Assembly: GCF_003065405.1 (NCBI RefSeq) | Contig: NZ_CP026947.1 | Coordinates: 1,116,001-1,180,000 of the forward strand | Direction of reading: 5' to 3' | From: Corynebacterium yudongzhengii | GTDB taxonomy: Bacteria; Actinomycetota; Actinomycetes; Mycobacteriales; Mycobacteriaceae | Length of the DNA stretch: 64,000 nt | Program-made: the position numbers and the translations under genes | Part shown: in pieces, positions 32,658 through 44,081 of the stretch | How positions within the stretch are numbered: position 1 is the stretch's first letter | Layout: every line of letters starts with the position of its first letter | Notes under the pieces: model-generated | The model's input: the letters and a program-made list of their open reading frames with translations, nothing else | What the model was told of the DNA's origin: nothing | Database searches by the model: none

Positions 32658-33206
32658 GTGGCTGAGACCGACAGCAGCGGTACCCACCCTGCGGACGGGC
32701 GGATGAGCGACCGGGAGGTCGCCTACTTCAACGCGCTCGATCCGCACGCGTCGTACACCACCAAGGAGTGGGAGTTCGAGGCGCGCTCGAAGTTTCTGCG
32801 CCGGCTGTCGATCGCGCTCATCGTCCTCGTCATGGCCATCCACATCTGGGTCGGCTTCACGGTGGATATCGAATACACGGGCGCGACGATCACCACGCTG
32901 GATAAGTGGGCCTTCCCCGGGGTGGGGCTGATCATCTCCGTGCTCATCTGGTTCGCGCTGAACCGGCCGCGCATCCGGGCGAACTCTGACGGGGTGGAGG
33001 TGCGCAACATCATCGGCACCCGCTTCTACTCCTGGTACGTGATCTACGGCCTGTCGTTCCCGCAAGGCTCCCGCATGGCCCGCCTCGAGCTGCCCGAGTT
33101 CGAATACGTGCCCATCTGGGCGCTGCAGTCCGCCGACGGGGCGCACACGATCCAAAAGGTCAGCGAGTTCCGCGAGCTCGAGGCCAAGTACATGCCGCAG
33201 GATTAG
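32658..33206 (+). CDS. Membrane protein with PH-like domain
   Basis: A 182-residue protein of unknown function. Two hydrophobic segments are clear: about 51-69 ([19 protein letters not shown]) and 85-101. The part after 105 ([19 protein letters not shown] and [20 protein letters not shown]) resembles the PH domain (bPH type) found in mycobacterial and corynebacterial proteins at this place between ribH and uvrC. The start is GTG at 32658 with gagagagg upstream. The C-terminal domain should face the cytoplasm if the N terminus is inside. Confidence 0.8.
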   Translation: MAETDSSGTHPADGRMSDREVAYFNALDPHASYTTKEWEFEARSKFLRRLSIALIVLVMAIHIWVGFTVDIEYTGATITTLDKWAFPGVGLIISVLIWFALNRPRIRANSDGVEVRNIIGTRFYSWYVIYGLSFPQGSRMARLELPEFEYVPIWALQSADGAHTIQKVSEFRELEAKYMPQD

Positions 33207-33211
33207 CCGCT

Positions 33212-35248
33212 ATGGCCGATCCCACCACGTATCGCCCGGCCCCCGGGTCCATTCCGACCGACCCCGGCGTCTATAAGTTCCGGGATGCCGACGGGCGCGT
33301 CATCTACGTCGGCAAAGCGAAAAACCTGCGGGCGCGTTTGTCGAACTACTTCCAGGACATCACCCAGCTGCACCCGCGCACCCGGCAGATGGTGCTCACC
33401 GCCGCCAACGTGGAGTGGACCGTCGTCACCAGTGAGGTCGAGGCGCTGCAGCTCGAGTACACCTGGATCAAGCGCTTCGACCCGCGGTTCAACGTCATGT
33501 ACCGCGACGACAAGACCTACCCCATGCTCGCGGTGAGCGTGGGGGAGAAGATCCCGCGCGCGTACTTCTACCGCGGCCCGCGGCGCAAGGGCGTGCGCTA
33601 CTTCGGGCCCTACTCGCACGCCTGGGCGGTGCGCGAGACGCTGGACTCGCTGACCCGCGTCTTTCCCATGCGCACCTGCTCCCGCGGCGTGTACAAGCGC
33701 CACGAGCAGCTGGGGAGGCCGTGCCTGCTCGGCTATATCGACAAGTGCGCCGCCCCGTGCGTCGGGAGGGTCGACGAAGACGAGCACCGCGAGATCGTCG
33801 ACGGCTTCGTCTCGTTCATGAGCGGGCGCACCGATAGGCTCGTGAAGTCTTTGAAGCAGAAGATGCAGGACGCCTCGGAGGCCTTAGAGTTCGAGCGGGC
33901 CGCTAAGCTGCGCGATGACCTCGGAGCGATCAACAAGGTCATGGAACAGCAGGCCGTGGTGTTAGGCGATGCCACCGACGCCGACCTCATCGCGTTTTAT
34001 ACCGACGAGCTCGAGGCCGCGGTGCAGATCTTCCACGTCCGCGAGGGGCGCATCCGCGGGCAGCGCGGGTGGGTCGTCGAAAAGGCCGGCGAGCAGGCCG
34101 GCTTCGAGCCCATCGAGGAGGGCGAGCCCGACCCGGCGATCGGGGAGCTCATGCAGAACTTCCTCGTGCAGTTCTACTCGGATGCCATCGAGCGCGAGAA
34201 GGTCGACGGCCGCGACAGCGTGAGCCGCCGCGGGGTGGACAACTACTCGGAGTCCGAGCGCTTCCACAAGGTGTTGCCGCGCGAAATCCTGGTCCATGAC
34301 CTGCCGACGGACGTCGAGGAGGTCACCACCATCCTGCGGGGCTTAAGGGGCGGGCCCGTGGACCTGCGCGTGCCGCAGCGCGGGGACAAGCGCTCGCTGA
34401 TGGACAACGTCGAGCGCAACGCCAAGGAGATGCTCAAGCAGCACAAGCTGAAGCGCGTGGGCGATCTCACGGCGCGCTCGGCGGCGCTGGCCGATATCCA
34501 GGAAGCCCTCGGGATGGAGGAGTCGCCGCTGCGCATCGAGTGCACGGACATCTCGCACATCCAGGGCACGGACGTGGTCGCCTCCCTCGTGGTCTTCGAG
34601 GACGGCCTGCCGAAGAAGTCCGACTACCGGCGCTATCGCATCAAGGAGGCCGCCGGCGACGGGCACTCGGACGACGTCGCCTCGATCGCCGAGGTCACCC
34701 GCCGCCGCTTCCGCCGCTATCGCGACGACAAGCTGTCGCACCCCGAGGAAGACGACACCGTCTTTTCGGACGAGAAGGTCACCGAGGAATCGACCGATAA
34801 CCGGCGCTTCGCCTACCCGCCGCAGCTGTTCATCGTCGACGGCGGCGCGTCCCAGGTGAAGGCGGCGGCCGAGGTGTTCGATGAGCTTGGCATCGTCGAC
34901 GTCACCCTCGTCGGGCTGGCCAAGCGCCTCGAGGAGATCTGGGTGCCGGGTGACGACGAGCCCGTCATCCTTCCCCGCAACTCTCAGGCGCTGTATTTGC
35001 TGCAGCAGATCCGCGACGAGGCCCACCGCTTCGCTATTAGCTATCACCGCCAGCAGCGTTCGAAGCGGATGCGGCGCAGCGAGCTCGACGGCGTGCCCGG
35101 CCTCGGCCCGGCACGGCGGGCAGATTTGGTCAAGCACTTCGGCTCGGTGAAGAAACTCAAGGCCGCCAGCGTCGACGAGATCACCGAGGTGCGCGGATTC
35201 GGGCCGAAGCTGGCCACCGAGGTTTATGACCACCTGCACAAAACCTGA
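33212..35248 (+). CDS. uvrC: Excinuclease ABC subunit C
   Basis: Makes the two incisions around bulky DNA lesions in nucleotide excision repair. The 678-residue protein has the N-terminal GIY-YIG nuclease ([20 protein letters not shown], residues 19-38), a UVR coiled-coil motif near 210-245 that contacts UvrB, the RNase H-like second nuclease from about 400, and a helix-hairpin-helix pair at the end ([34 protein letters not shown]). It begins 5 bases after the PH-domain gene. No defect is seen. Confidence 0.97.
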   Translation: MADPTTYRPAPGSIPTDPGVYKFRDADGRVIYVGKAKNLRARLSNYFQDITQLHPRTRQMVLTAANVEWTVVTSEVEALQLEYTWIKRFDPRFNVMYRDDKTYPMLAVSVGEKIPRAYFYRGPRRKGVRYFGPYSHAWAVRETLDSLTRVFPMRTCSRGVYKRHEQLGRPCLLGYIDKCAAPCVGRVDEDEHREIVDGFVSFMSGRTDRLVKSLKQKMQDASEALEFERAAKLRDDLGAINKVMEQQAVVLGDATDADLIAFYTDELEAAVQIFHVREGRIRGQRGWVVEKAGEQAGFEPIEEGEPDPAIGELMQNFLVQFYSDAIEREKVDGRDSVSRRGVDNYSESERFHKVLPREILVHDLPTDVEEVTTILRGLRGGPVDLRVPQRGDKRSLMDNVERNAKEMLKQHKLKRVGDLTARSAALADIQEALGMEESPLRIECTDISHIQGTDVVASLVVFEDGLPKKSDYRRYRIKEAAGDGHSDDVASIAEVTRRRFRRYRDDKLSHPEEDDTVFSDEKVTEESTDNRRFAYPPQLFIVDGGASQVKAAAEVFDELGIVDVTLVGLAKRLEEIWVPGDDEPVILPRNSQALYLLQQIRDEAHRFAISYHRQQRSKRMRRSELDGVPGLGPARRADLVKHFGSVKKLKAASVDEITEVRGFGPKLATEVYDHLHKT

Positions 35249-35258
35249 AAGAACCCTC

Positions 35259-35264
35259 TAGAAT
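35259..35264 (+). promoter_or_regulatory. -10 element for leaderless rapZ
   Basis: TAGAAT followed by 7 nt and the ATG at 35272. It overlaps a second in-frame ATG at 35263, which is one reason for rejecting that codon as start. Confidence 0.5.
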
Positions 35265-35271
35265 GGGTGCC

Positions 35272-36156
35272 ATGACTGCGACCGAGCCGCGCTTTGAAAC
35301 GGATCCCGTGTTGATCACCGGCATGTCCGGTAGCGGCCTGTCCAGCGCAGCCCGGGTCTTCGAGGACAAGGGCTTCTACGTCGCCCACAACATTCCCGCC
35401 CAGATCATGGTCGATCTCTTCGAGTTGTGCGCGTCCGAGAATTCGCCCGTCGATAGGCTCGCCGTGGTCACCGACGTGCGCACCCGCATGTTCGAGGGCA
35501 GCCTGCTCGAGGTCCGCCACCAGCTGCGGGAGCGCAACATGGCGCCGACGATGCTGTTCATGGACGCCCGCGATGACGTGCTCATCCGCCGCTTCGACAG
35601 CGTGCGGCGCACCCACCCGCTGCAGGGCGGGGACAGCCTGCAGGACGGCATCGAGCGGGAGCGCCGCGCGATCGCCGACGTGCGGGCGAACGCCGACATC
35701 GTCATCGACACCTCCTCGCTGTCGATCCATGACCTGCGCCGAGCCATCGAGGCCAGCTTCGGTGACAGCTCACGCGACAAGCCGCACGTGACAGTCAAGT
35801 CCTTCGGCTTTAAACACGGCGCCCCGCTGGATATTGACCTCATGCTGGATGTCCGTTTCCTGCCGAACCCCTACTGGGTCCCCGAGCTGCGCGACTACCG
35901 CGGCATCGACCAGCCGGTGGCCGACTACGTGTTGTCCCGCCCGGCGGTCGACGGCTTCATCTCGCGTTTCGAGGACATGTTCGAGACCATGCTCGACGGC
36001 TATCGCCACGAGGGTAAGAACTTCATCACCGTCGGGGTAGGATGCACCGGTGGACACCATCGCTCTGTCGCGATCGCCGAGGAAATCGGCCGACGCCTGG
36101 CAACACGCGGAGACCTCGAGGTCAACGTGCTGCACCGCGACATTGAGCGCCACTGA
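35272..36156 (+). CDS. rapZ: RapZ-family P-loop protein with altered Walker A
   Basis: RapZ (YvcJ) proteins are nucleotide-binding; in E. coli RapZ senses glucosamine-6-phosphate and directs small-RNA decay, while in actinobacteria the role is unclear. The 294 residues keep the N-terminal P-loop fold ([20 protein letters not shown]) and the C-terminal domain with [18 protein letters not shown]. The Walker A reads GMSGSGLS at 17-24: the usual lysine is replaced by leucine, so ATP hydrolysis is doubtful. It forms the conserved trio rapZ-yvcK-whiA after uvrC. ATG 35272 was chosen for its spacing to TAGAAT. Confidence 0.9.
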   Translation: MTATEPRFETDPVLITGMSGSGLSSAARVFEDKGFYVAHNIPAQIMVDLFELCASENSPVDRLAVVTDVRTRMFEGSLLEVRHQLRERNMAPTMLFMDARDDVLIRRFDSVRRTHPLQGGDSLQDGIERERRAIADVRANADIVIDTSSLSIHDLRRAIEASFGDSSRDKPHVTVKSFGFKHGAPLDIDLMLDVRFLPNPYWVPELRDYRGIDQPVADYVLSRPAVDGFISRFEDMFETMLDGYRHEGKNFITVGVGCTGGHHRSVAIAEEIGRRLATRGDLEVNVLHRDIERH

Positions 36157-36184
36157 CCCTCTTTAAGGGAAAGGTTTGCACTCT

Positions 36185-37159
36185 ATGACTGACACCAGCC
36201 TTATATCCGTCGCCTCCCTCGGCGGCGGTCACGGGCTCTACCAGACGCTCAAGGCGGTCCGCCTGGCCGGCCCGGCCAACCTCACCGCGATCGTCACGGT
36301 CGCCGACGACGGCGGCTCCTCCGGGCGCCTGCGCCGCGAGCTCAACCAAATCCCGCCCGGGGATCTGCGCATGGCGTTGGCCGCGCTTGCCGACGACGCC
36401 GACACCCCACAAATGTGGGCACAACTACTCCAGCATCGCTTCGGGGGCACCGGGGCGCTGGCCGGGCATGCCGTGGGCAACCTGCTGCTGGCCGGACTGA
36501 CGGAGCTGCTCGGCAGCGAGCAGCAGGCGCTGGATACGGTCACCAGCTTGACGAATTCGGCGGGCCGGGTGCTGCCGATGGCGCTCGAGCCGCTGGAGAT
36601 CGAGGCGGATGTCTCCGGGCTTGCCGACGACCCGCGCGTGATGAATACGGTGCGCGGCCAGGTCGCCGTCGCCACGACGCCGGGCACCGTGCGCCGCGTC
36701 CGCCTCATCCCGGAGCGCCCGCGCGCGAACCCGGCGGCCGTCGAGGCGCTGCGCAAGGCGGACCTCATCACCCTAGGGCCCGGCTCCTGGTTCAGTTCGG
36801 TCATCCCGCACTTGCTCGTGCCCGAGCTCGTCGAGGCGATCAACGACTCGTCCGCGATGGTCGTAGTAGTGCTCAACTTGTCCGCCGAGGCGGGCGAGAC
36901 CTCCGGCTTCAACAACGAACGTCACCTGCACATGCTCTTCCAGCACCGCTCTGATCTGCGGATCGACCGCGTGCTGGTTGATGAAACCGTCCTCGGCAGC
37001 GACACCGACCGCCGCTATCTCGAGCGCGCAGCCGCGAACCTCGGCGCCGGCGTCGTCTACGCTGACCTGCGCGCACAGGGTGAGAGCGGCGAACTCCTCG
37101 ACATCCACGATCCCGAGAAGTTGTCAGCCGCCCTCAAGCGGGTCTACCGCGGTAGCTAG
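36185..37159 (+). CDS. yvcK: YvcK/CofD-like protein
   Basis: Member of the CofD-like family; in Bacillus and mycobacteria YvcK/CuvA binds UDP-sugars and supports growth on gluconeogenic carbon and cell wall synthesis. The 324-residue protein starts VASLGGGHGLYQTLKAVR and continues VTVADDGGSSGRLRRELN, both nucleotide-sugar-binding parts. ATG 36185 follows aagggaaagg; an upstream TTG at 36176 is possible. It lies between rapZ and whiA. Confidence 0.92.
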   Translation: MTDTSLISVASLGGGHGLYQTLKAVRLAGPANLTAIVTVADDGGSSGRLRRELNQIPPGDLRMALAALADDADTPQMWAQLLQHRFGGTGALAGHAVGNLLLAGLTELLGSEQQALDTVTSLTNSAGRVLPMALEPLEIEADVSGLADDPRVMNTVRGQVAVATTPGTVRRVRLIPERPRANPAAVEALRKADLITLGPGSWFSSVIPHLLVPELVEAINDSSAMVVVVLNLSAEAGETSGFNNERHLHMLFQHRSDLRIDRVLVDETVLGSDTDRRYLERAAANLGAGVVYADLRAQGESGELLDIHDPEKLSAALKRVYRGS

Positions 37160-37207
37160 AATGATCCTGATCCCAGCAGGAAACCGGAGAAAGGGTGGCC
37201 GAGGGGC

Positions 37208-38188
37208 GTGTCACTGACAGAAAAGGTCAAAAGCGAGCTAGTCGAGGTCGAGGTAGCGCGCCAGTCCGCCCGCGCGGCGGAGGCGGCCGCCCTCCTGCGT
37301 TTCGCCGGGGGTTTCTCGACCCACGGCCGCGGCGTGCTGGTGGAAGCGGAGCTGGATAACCGCGTCGTCGCGGAGCGCCTGCGCTCCTACCTCGACGAGC
37401 AGTTCACGGTGACCACGTCGCTGCACACGATCGGACCCGGCGGCACCCGCAAGACCACGCGGCATCTGCTGCAGGTCACCGAAGGTGGCGACGAAGTCAT
37501 CCGCCGCCTCGGCCTGATCACCAGGGGAGGGGTGCCCGTCGTGGGCCTGCCGCCGCAGGTCATCTCGGGTGGTGTCGCCGACGCCGAGGCCGCCTGGCGC
37601 GGCGCCTTCCTCGCCCACGGCAGCCTGACCGAACCGGGCCGCACGTCTTCGCTCGAGGTCGCTTGCCCCTGCGCGGAGGCCGCGCTGGCGCTCGTGGGCT
37701 GCGCCCGCCGTCTCGGTATCTCGGCGAAGACCCGCGAGACGCGAGGCATCGACCGTGTCATGGTCCGCGACGGCGACGGCATCGGCGCACTGCTGACCCG
37801 CATGGGCGCGCAGAAGGTCCGCCTCGAGTGGGACGACCAGCGCCGCAAGCGTGAGGCCCAGTCCGGGGCGAACCGCCTGGCCAACTTCGACGACGCCAAC
37901 CTGCGCCGCTCCGCCCGCGCGGCCGTGGCCGCCGCCGCGCGCGTGCAGCGCGCCATGGAGATCCTGGGCGACGACGTCCCCGAACACCTCGCCGAGGCCG
38001 GCCACCTCCGCGTCACCCACCGCCAGGCCTCCCTCGAGGAGTTGGGCCGGCTTGCCGATCCGCAAATGACCAAGGACGCCGTGGCCGGCCGGATCCGGCG
38101 TCTGCTCTCCATGGCCGACAAGCGTGCCGAAGAGCTCGGCATCCCGGATACCAGCGCCGCCGTCAGCGAGGACCTGCTCGGGGAGTAG
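37208..38188 (+). CDS. whiA: Sporulation/cell-division regulator WhiA
   Basis: WhiA is a DNA-binding protein with a LAGLIDADG homing-endonuclease-like N-terminal fold and a C-terminal helix-turn-helix. It controls division genes in streptomycetes and is kept in non-sporulating actinobacteria. The 326 residues begin [24 protein letters not shown] and include [18 protein letters not shown] and, near the end, [20 protein letters not shown] with the helix-turn-helix. The start is GTG at 37208. It ends the uvrC-rapZ-yvcK-whiA group and is followed by the hairpin-repeat cluster. Confidence 0.95.
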   Translation: MSLTEKVKSELVEVEVARQSARAAEAAALLRFAGGFSTHGRGVLVEAELDNRVVAERLRSYLDEQFTVTTSLHTIGPGGTRKTTRHLLQVTEGGDEVIRRLGLITRGGVPVVGLPPQVISGGVADAEAAWRGAFLAHGSLTEPGRTSSLEVACPCAEAALALVGCARRLGISAKTRETRGIDRVMVRDGDGIGALLTRMGAQKVRLEWDDQRRKREAQSGANRLANFDDANLRRSARAAVAAAARVQRAMEILGDDVPEHLAEAGHLRVTHRQASLEELGRLADPQMTKDAVAGRIRRLLSMADKRAEELGIPDTSAAVSEDLLGE

Positions 38189-38250
38189 GGGGCTGGGGTT
38201 TCGTGCTGGTGCGCTTTGGGTTTCGCGCTGGTGCTTGCATGTTGCGTTAG

Positions 38251-38334
38251 CGCTGGTCGAAAGGAGTTGCTCCTAAAGGAGTCCAGCGCGGTCGAAAGGA
38301 GGAGTCCTTTCTATGAGGGTGATTTCGACCAGCG
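38251..38334. repeat. Hairpin repeat R1
   Basis: CGCTGGTCGAAA at the left pairs with TTTCGACCAGCG at the right. Inside are a second GTCGAAAGGA, ggagtcc blocks and tttctatgagggtgat, which is shared with R2. Part of a family of six in the window (38251-38731 and 50118-50709). Confidence 0.7.
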
Positions 38335-38461
38335 TTAGCGTGGTATGCAGGATCGGCGTGCGGGACGTCAGGCGTCGACAGTCATTCGCACCACCAGTCA
38401 CGCCTTCCTCAACAATCTCGTCCGGAGCTCATCACATTCGCTTCGAGCATCCGCGTACTCG

Positions 38462-39936
<1,475 letters not shown>

Positions 39937-39958
39937 GGCTTTAGTCCCTCACCCGCGT

Positions 39959-39993
39959 GGCCCGGGGTGTGCCTCGGCACGCCCCGGGCCTTT
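39959..39993 (+). terminator. Strong hairpin between gap and pgk
   Basis: GGCCCGGGGTGTGCC and GGCACGCCCCGGGCC form a stem of about 15 pairs with a two-base loop, then TTT. The U run is short. It may terminate part of the transcripts or protect and process the gap message, giving more gap than pgk. Confidence 0.65.
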
Positions 39994-40034
39994 CGCCATC
40001 CGCACCCATCGACCGCGATACCGAAGGAAACACT

Positions 40035-41255
40035 ATGTCCTACGCAACCTTGAAGGATCTGCTCGACGAGGGCGTCGAGGGCCGTCACGTTCTCGTGCGC
40101 TCCGACTTCAACGTCCCCCTCAACGACCAGCGCGAAATCACCGACGCTGGCCGCATCACCGCCTCGCTGCCGACCCTGAAGGCGCTTCTCGACGGCGGCG
40201 CCAAGGTCATCGTCACCGCCCACTTGGGTCGCCCGAAGGGGCAGGTCAACCCGGATTACTCCCTGGCCCCGGTCGCTGAGGCGCTCTCGGAGGCCCTGGG
40301 CCAGTACGTCGCCCTAGCGTCCGACGTGGTCGGCGAAGACGCCCACGAGCGCGCCAACGGCCTGACCGAGGGCGAGATCATGCTCGTCGAAAACGTGCGC
40401 TTCGATCCCCGCGAGACCTCGAAGGACGAGGCCGAGCGCGGCGAGTTCGCCGACCAGCTCGCAGCCCTGGCCGCCGACAACGGCGCCTTCGTCTCTGATG
40501 GTTTCGGTGTGGTGCACCGTGCGCAGGCGTCGGTGTACGACGTCGCTAAGCGTCTGCCCGCCTACGCCGGCAACCTGGTGGAGAAGGAGCTGGAGCGGCT
40601 GAACCAGGTCGTCGAGAAGCCGGAGCAGCCCTACGTCGTGGTGCTCGGTGGCTCGAAGGTCTCCGACAAGCTCGGCGTCATCGAGGCGCTGGCCGGCAAG
40701 GCCGACAAGATCCTGATCGGCGGTGGCATGTGCTACACCTTCCTCACCGCGCAGGGGCACAACACCCAGTCCTCCCTCCTGCAGGAGGAGATGGTGGATA
40801 CCTGCAAGGACCTGCTGAAACGCTTCGGCGACAAGATCGTTCTGCCCGTCGATCTGCTCGCCGCCAGCGAGTTCGACTCCGAGAAGGCCGAGCTCAAGAC
40901 CGTCGATCTGGACGGCATCCCCGAGGCCTGGCTGTCCACCGACATCGGCCCCGAGTCGGTGAAGAAGTTCGCCGAGGTCCTCGCCACCTCCAAGACCGTG
41001 TTCTGGAACGGCCCGATGGGCGTGTTCGAGCAGGAGGCCTACGCGAAGGGAACCGAGGGGGTCGCCCGCGCGATCATCGACGCCACCCGCAACAACGGCT
41101 CCTTCACCGTCGTCGGCGGCGGCGACTCCGCGGCCTCCGTGCGTACCCTGGGCCTCGACGAGGACGGCTTCAGCCACATCTCCACCGGCGGCGGCGCCTC
41201 CCTGGAGCTGCTCGAGGGCAAGGACCTGCCCGGCGTGGTCGTCCTGACCCGGTAG
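40035..41255 (+). CDS. pgk: Phosphoglycerate kinase
   Basis: Transfers phosphate from 1,3-bisphosphoglycerate to ADP. The 406-residue protein starts [20 protein letters not shown] and contains [11 protein letters not shown], the substrate-binding [12 protein letters not shown] and HLGRPKG, and the C-terminal [13 protein letters not shown] loop. The ATG at 40035 follows gaagga; an upstream extension crosses the hairpin and is not used. Second gene of the gap cluster. Confidence 0.97.
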   Translation: MSYATLKDLLDEGVEGRHVLVRSDFNVPLNDQREITDAGRITASLPTLKALLDGGAKVIVTAHLGRPKGQVNPDYSLAPVAEALSEALGQYVALASDVVGEDAHERANGLTEGEIMLVENVRFDPRETSKDEAERGEFADQLAALAADNGAFVSDGFGVVHRAQASVYDVAKRLPAYAGNLVEKELERLNQVVEKPEQPYVVVLGGSKVSDKLGVIEALAGKADKILIGGGMCYTFLTAQGHNTQSSLLQEEMVDTCKDLLKRFGDKIVLPVDLLAASEFDSEKAELKTVDLDGIPEAWLSTDIGPESVKKFAEVLATSKTVFWNGPMGVFEQEAYAKGTEGVARAIIDATRNNGSFTVVGGGDSAASVRTLGLDEDGFSHISTGGGASLELLEGKDLPGVVVLTR

Positions 41256-41289
41256 TACACGCACATCCACTAGCACGAAGGGAAACCCC

Positions 41290-42069
41290 ATGGCACGTAC
41301 CCCGCTGATCGCCGGCAACTGGAAGATGAACCTCGATCACCTGGAGGCGATCTCCACGGTGCAGAAGTTCGTCTTTACCCTGCCGAAGGAGTACTACGAG
41401 AAGGTCGACGTGGCGCTGACCGTCCCGTTCACCGACCTGCGCTCCATCCAGACCCTCGTCGAGGCCGAGAAGTACGACCTCACGTTCGGCGCCCAGGACG
41501 TCTCCGAGCACGAGAAGGGCGCCTACACCGGCGACATCTCGGCCGGCATGCTGGCGCGTCTGGGCTGCTCCTGGGTCGTCGTCGGGCACTCCGAGCGCCG
41601 CGAGCACCACGGTGAGACCAACGAGCAGGTCGCGGCGAAGGCCGCGGCGGCGCTGAGCAAGGACATCAGCCCGATCATCTGCGTCGGCGAGCCGCTCGAG
41701 GAACGCGAGGCCGGCAACCACGTCAGCTTCGTCACCGAGCAGACCCGCGCCTCGCTGGGGGGTCTGAGCACGGAGGATCTCAAGAACACGGTCATCGCCT
41801 ACGAGCCGGTTTGGGCGATCGGCACCGGCAAGTCCGCCTCGGCCGCCGATGCCCAGGTAGTCTGCAAGGCGATCCGCGGCCTGGTGGCTGAGCTTGCCGA
41901 CGACTACGTCGCCAACAACATGCGCATCCTCTACGGCGGCTCGGTCAAGACCGACACGATCGCCGACGTCATCACCCAGCCGGATGTCGACGGCGGCCTC
42001 GTCGGCGGCGCCTCCCTCGACGGCGAGGAGTTCGCGAAACTCACCGCCGCCGCGGCCCAGGCGGTCTGA
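41290..42069 (+). CDS. tpiA: Triosephosphate isomerase
   Basis: Interconverts dihydroxyacetone phosphate and glyceraldehyde-3-phosphate. Active-site residues are visible: N10 and K12 in AGNWKMNL, the His in [10 protein letters not shown] near residue 100, and the Glu in [13 protein letters not shown] near 174. The 259-residue length is normal. It follows pgk by 34 bases with a gaaggg ribosome binding site. Confidence 0.97.
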   Translation: MARTPLIAGNWKMNLDHLEAISTVQKFVFTLPKEYYEKVDVALTVPFTDLRSIQTLVEAEKYDLTFGAQDVSEHEKGAYTGDISAGMLARLGCSWVVVGHSERREHHGETNEQVAAKAAAALSKDISPIICVGEPLEEREAGNHVSFVTEQTRASLGGLSTEDLKNTVIAYEPVWAIGTGKSASAADAQVVCKAIRGLVAELADDYVANNMRILYGGSVKTDTIADVITQPDVDGGLVGGASLDGEEFAKLTAAAAQAV

Positions 42070-42090
42070 CGATAAGCACGCCTACTCGTG

Positions 42091-42096
42091 TAAGAT
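42091..42096 (+). promoter_or_regulatory. Possible -10 element of secG
   Basis: TAAGAT in the 79-base gap between tpiA and secG. It could give secG its own transcript in addition to read-through. Confidence 0.35.
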
Positions 42097-42148
42097 GAAG
42101 CGCTAGCTTCCTGCCAACGTCGACTAAGGACAAAGAGGTCACACCCTG

Positions 42149-42382
42149 ATGGTTCTCACGCTGCAGATCGTGCTCGTCGTCATCGCCGTGCTGATGACCG
42201 TGTTCATCCTGCTTCACAAGGGCAAGGGTGGCGGCCTGTCCAGCCTGTTCGGCGGCGGCGTGCAGTCGAACCTGTCGGGTTCGACGGTGGTGGAGAAGAA
42301 CCTGTCGCGCTACACCGTCGTCATGGCGCTGATCTGGGTTGTGTGCATCGTCTCGCTCAACCTGATCACCGCCCTGACCTAG
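42149..42382 (+). CDS. secG: Protein translocase subunit SecG
   Basis: Small component of the SecYEG channel. The 77 residues hold two hydrophobic helices (about 3-22 and 50-72) joined by a glycine-rich loop with HKGKGGGLSSLFGGG, the family pattern. It lies after tpiA, as in many actinobacteria, and faces pgl with 10 bases between the stops. No terminator fits in that gap. Confidence 0.93.
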   Translation: MVLTLQIVLVVIAVLMTVFILLHKGKGGGLSSLFGGGVQSNLSGSTVVEKNLSRYTVVMALIWVVCIVSLNLITALT

Positions 42383-42392
42383 AGCCCGGCGA

Positions 42393-43100
42393 CTAGAGCT
42401 CCGCGGCGGCGTCCTCGGTGACATAAAGCACCGTCTCTTGGCGCCCGCGCGCCCCAGCGGCCGGCCACCCCACGGGATCCGATTCCCGGAGGATGTGGCC
42501 GGCCGCTTCTGCTTTCGCGGCACCCGAGACCAACAGCCACACCCTTTCGGCGGAGTTGACCGCCGGCAACGTCAGCGTGACCCGCTCTGCCGGCGGCTTG
42601 GGGGAGTGGTACTCGGCGACGACGAGCTCGTCGCGCTCACGCACGGCGTCAGTGTCCGGAAACAGTGTGTTGATGTGGCCTTCCGGGCCCATCCCGAGCA
42701 GGTGGATATCGAAGCCCTCGGGGGCGTGTTCTGCCAGCAACTGCCGGTAGGTGGCCACGGCTTCCTCCATCCCCAGCTCGCCGAGGTGGTAGCCGTGGAT
42801 GCGTTTTTCGGGGATACCGACGCCGTCGAGAAGCGCCTCGCGGGCCTGGCCCTCGTTGGATTCCGGGTGGCTGACGGGCACGTTGCGTTCGTCGCCGAAG
42901 AAGACGTGGATGTTTTCCCAGTCGATGCGCTCGGCGAGACTTGCGATCTTGCGTAGCGTCTCGATGCCGGCGCCGCCGCCGGTGAGCACCACCCGGGGCG
43001 TGCGCCCGGCGGCCTGGAGATCGCTGACAACGGAGACGAAACGTTCGGCGACGCGGGTGGTCAGATCTGCGGTGTCGGTGCAGCGGGCTACGGAAACCAT
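42393..43100 (-). CDS. pgl: 6-phosphogluconolactonase
   Basis: Hydrolyses 6-phosphogluconolactone in the oxidative pentose phosphate pathway. The 235-residue protein shows VVLTGGGAGIETLRKIA, NIHVFFGDERNVPVSHPESN and HLLGMGPEGHINTLFP, the conserved blocks. It is the last gene of tkt-tal-zwf-opcA-pgl, 27 bases after opcA. Also named devB. Confidence 0.95.
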   Translation of the reverse strand: MVSVARCTDTADLTTRVAERFVSVVSDLQAAGRTPRVVLTGGGAGIETLRKIASLAERIDWENIHVFFGDERNVPVSHPESNEGQAREALLDGVGIPEKRIHGYHLGELGMEEAVATYRQLLAEHAPEGFDIHLLGMGPEGHINTLFPDTDAVRERDELVVAEYHSPKPPAERVTLTLPAVNSAERVWLLVSGAAKAEAAGHILRESDPVGWPAAGARGRQETVLYVTEDAAAEL

Positions 43101-43127
43101 CGGGAAGGCCTTTCTGATCGGGAAAAC

Positions 43128-44054
43128 TCAGGAGGTGACGGTGACCTCGCGGATCGCAAAGAGCGCAGAGGCATAGGCGAGGTCAGGATCGAGGTGGCGC
43201 AGCTCCTCGGCGAGGCAGTCGGCGGTGGAGCGCTGATCCATCGCCACCTGCGCCGGCGGCTGGCCCGGGACGCGCACCCGGATGGTGCGGCTAGCGGTGG
43301 CCTCGATGACGACGGCACCGCTTGCACGGTTGATGGTAGTGGAGTAGATGGGAAACAGCTCGGGGTTTTCTTGCTTGGCGACGACCCGCTCGACCGGCAC
43401 CCCCAAACGATTGGCCAACCAGCCCGCGGCGATGTCCACCGAGGGGTCGCGCGAGCCGCAGATGGTTACGCTGTCGATCGCGTCGTGCGGCGGGCGATCC
43501 ACGGCGGAGGCGAGGATGCCGCGCCAGCTCGTGATCCGCGACCACATCATGTCGGAATCGCCGGGCCGGTAGCTGGCGGTGAGTCGCTGGAGCGCGGCGC
43601 CGTCGAGACCCTCGCGGGTGTTGGTGATGCGGCGCTGCGCGATCTCCCCGATGGGGTGCGCGCTGGGATCCTCCGGCGCCTGGGTCGGCCACCACGCGAC
43701 GATCGGGGTGTCCGGCAGCAGCAGCGGCGTCACCAGGGAGGCGGGGTGGTCGGCCATGGCGCCGTGCAGGGTCATCACGACGGTCTCGGAGGCGCCGGAG
43801 TCGCCGCCGAAGAGGACTTTGGCGTCGAGAAGCGAGTCCTGGCTGTCGTGATTGGACAGCACCACCAGCACGCGTGAGGGGTGCTCGTGGGAGGCATCGC
43901 GCACGGCGGAGAGGATGGCGTCGATGTCGTCGCCGGCGTCGGCGACCACAATCAGCGTGAGCACGCGGCCGGTGGCCATGGCGTAGTCCTCCTGGTGTTT
44001 GACCAGGGTCTTGGAGATGGTGCGCGTGGTGGTATGCGGCAGGGTGATGATCAC
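43128..44054 (-). CDS. opcA: Glucose-6-phosphate dehydrogenase assembly protein OpcA
   Basis: Partner needed for full activity of glucose-6-phosphate dehydrogenase in cyanobacteria and corynebacteria. The 308 residues begin IITLPHTTTRTISKTLVKHQ, the usual N terminus of the family, and include LLLPDTPIVAWWPTQAPEDP. It lies between zwf and pgl on the same strand, 27 bases from each, as in C. glutamicum. Confidence 0.94.
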   Translation of the reverse strand: MIITLPHTTTRTISKTLVKHQEDYAMATGRVLTLIVVADAGDDIDAILSAVRDASHEHPSRVLVVLSNHDSQDSLLDAKVLFGGDSGASETVVMTLHGAMADHPASLVTPLLLPDTPIVAWWPTQAPEDPSAHPIGEIAQRRITNTREGLDGAALQRLTASYRPGDSDMMWSRITSWRGILASAVDRPPHDAIDSVTICGSRDPSVDIAAGWLANRLGVPVERVVAKQENPELFPIYSTTINRASGAVVIEATASRTIRVRVPGQPPAQVAMDQRSTADCLAEELRHLDPDLAYASALFAIREVTVTS

Positions 44055-44081
44055 GTCCGACGTCTACCTTTCTCGTGTCAA

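Noticed and set aside
39957..40034. N-terminal extension of pgk to 39957
   Set aside because: It would run through the strong hairpin; ATG 40035 has gaagga and the family N terminus.
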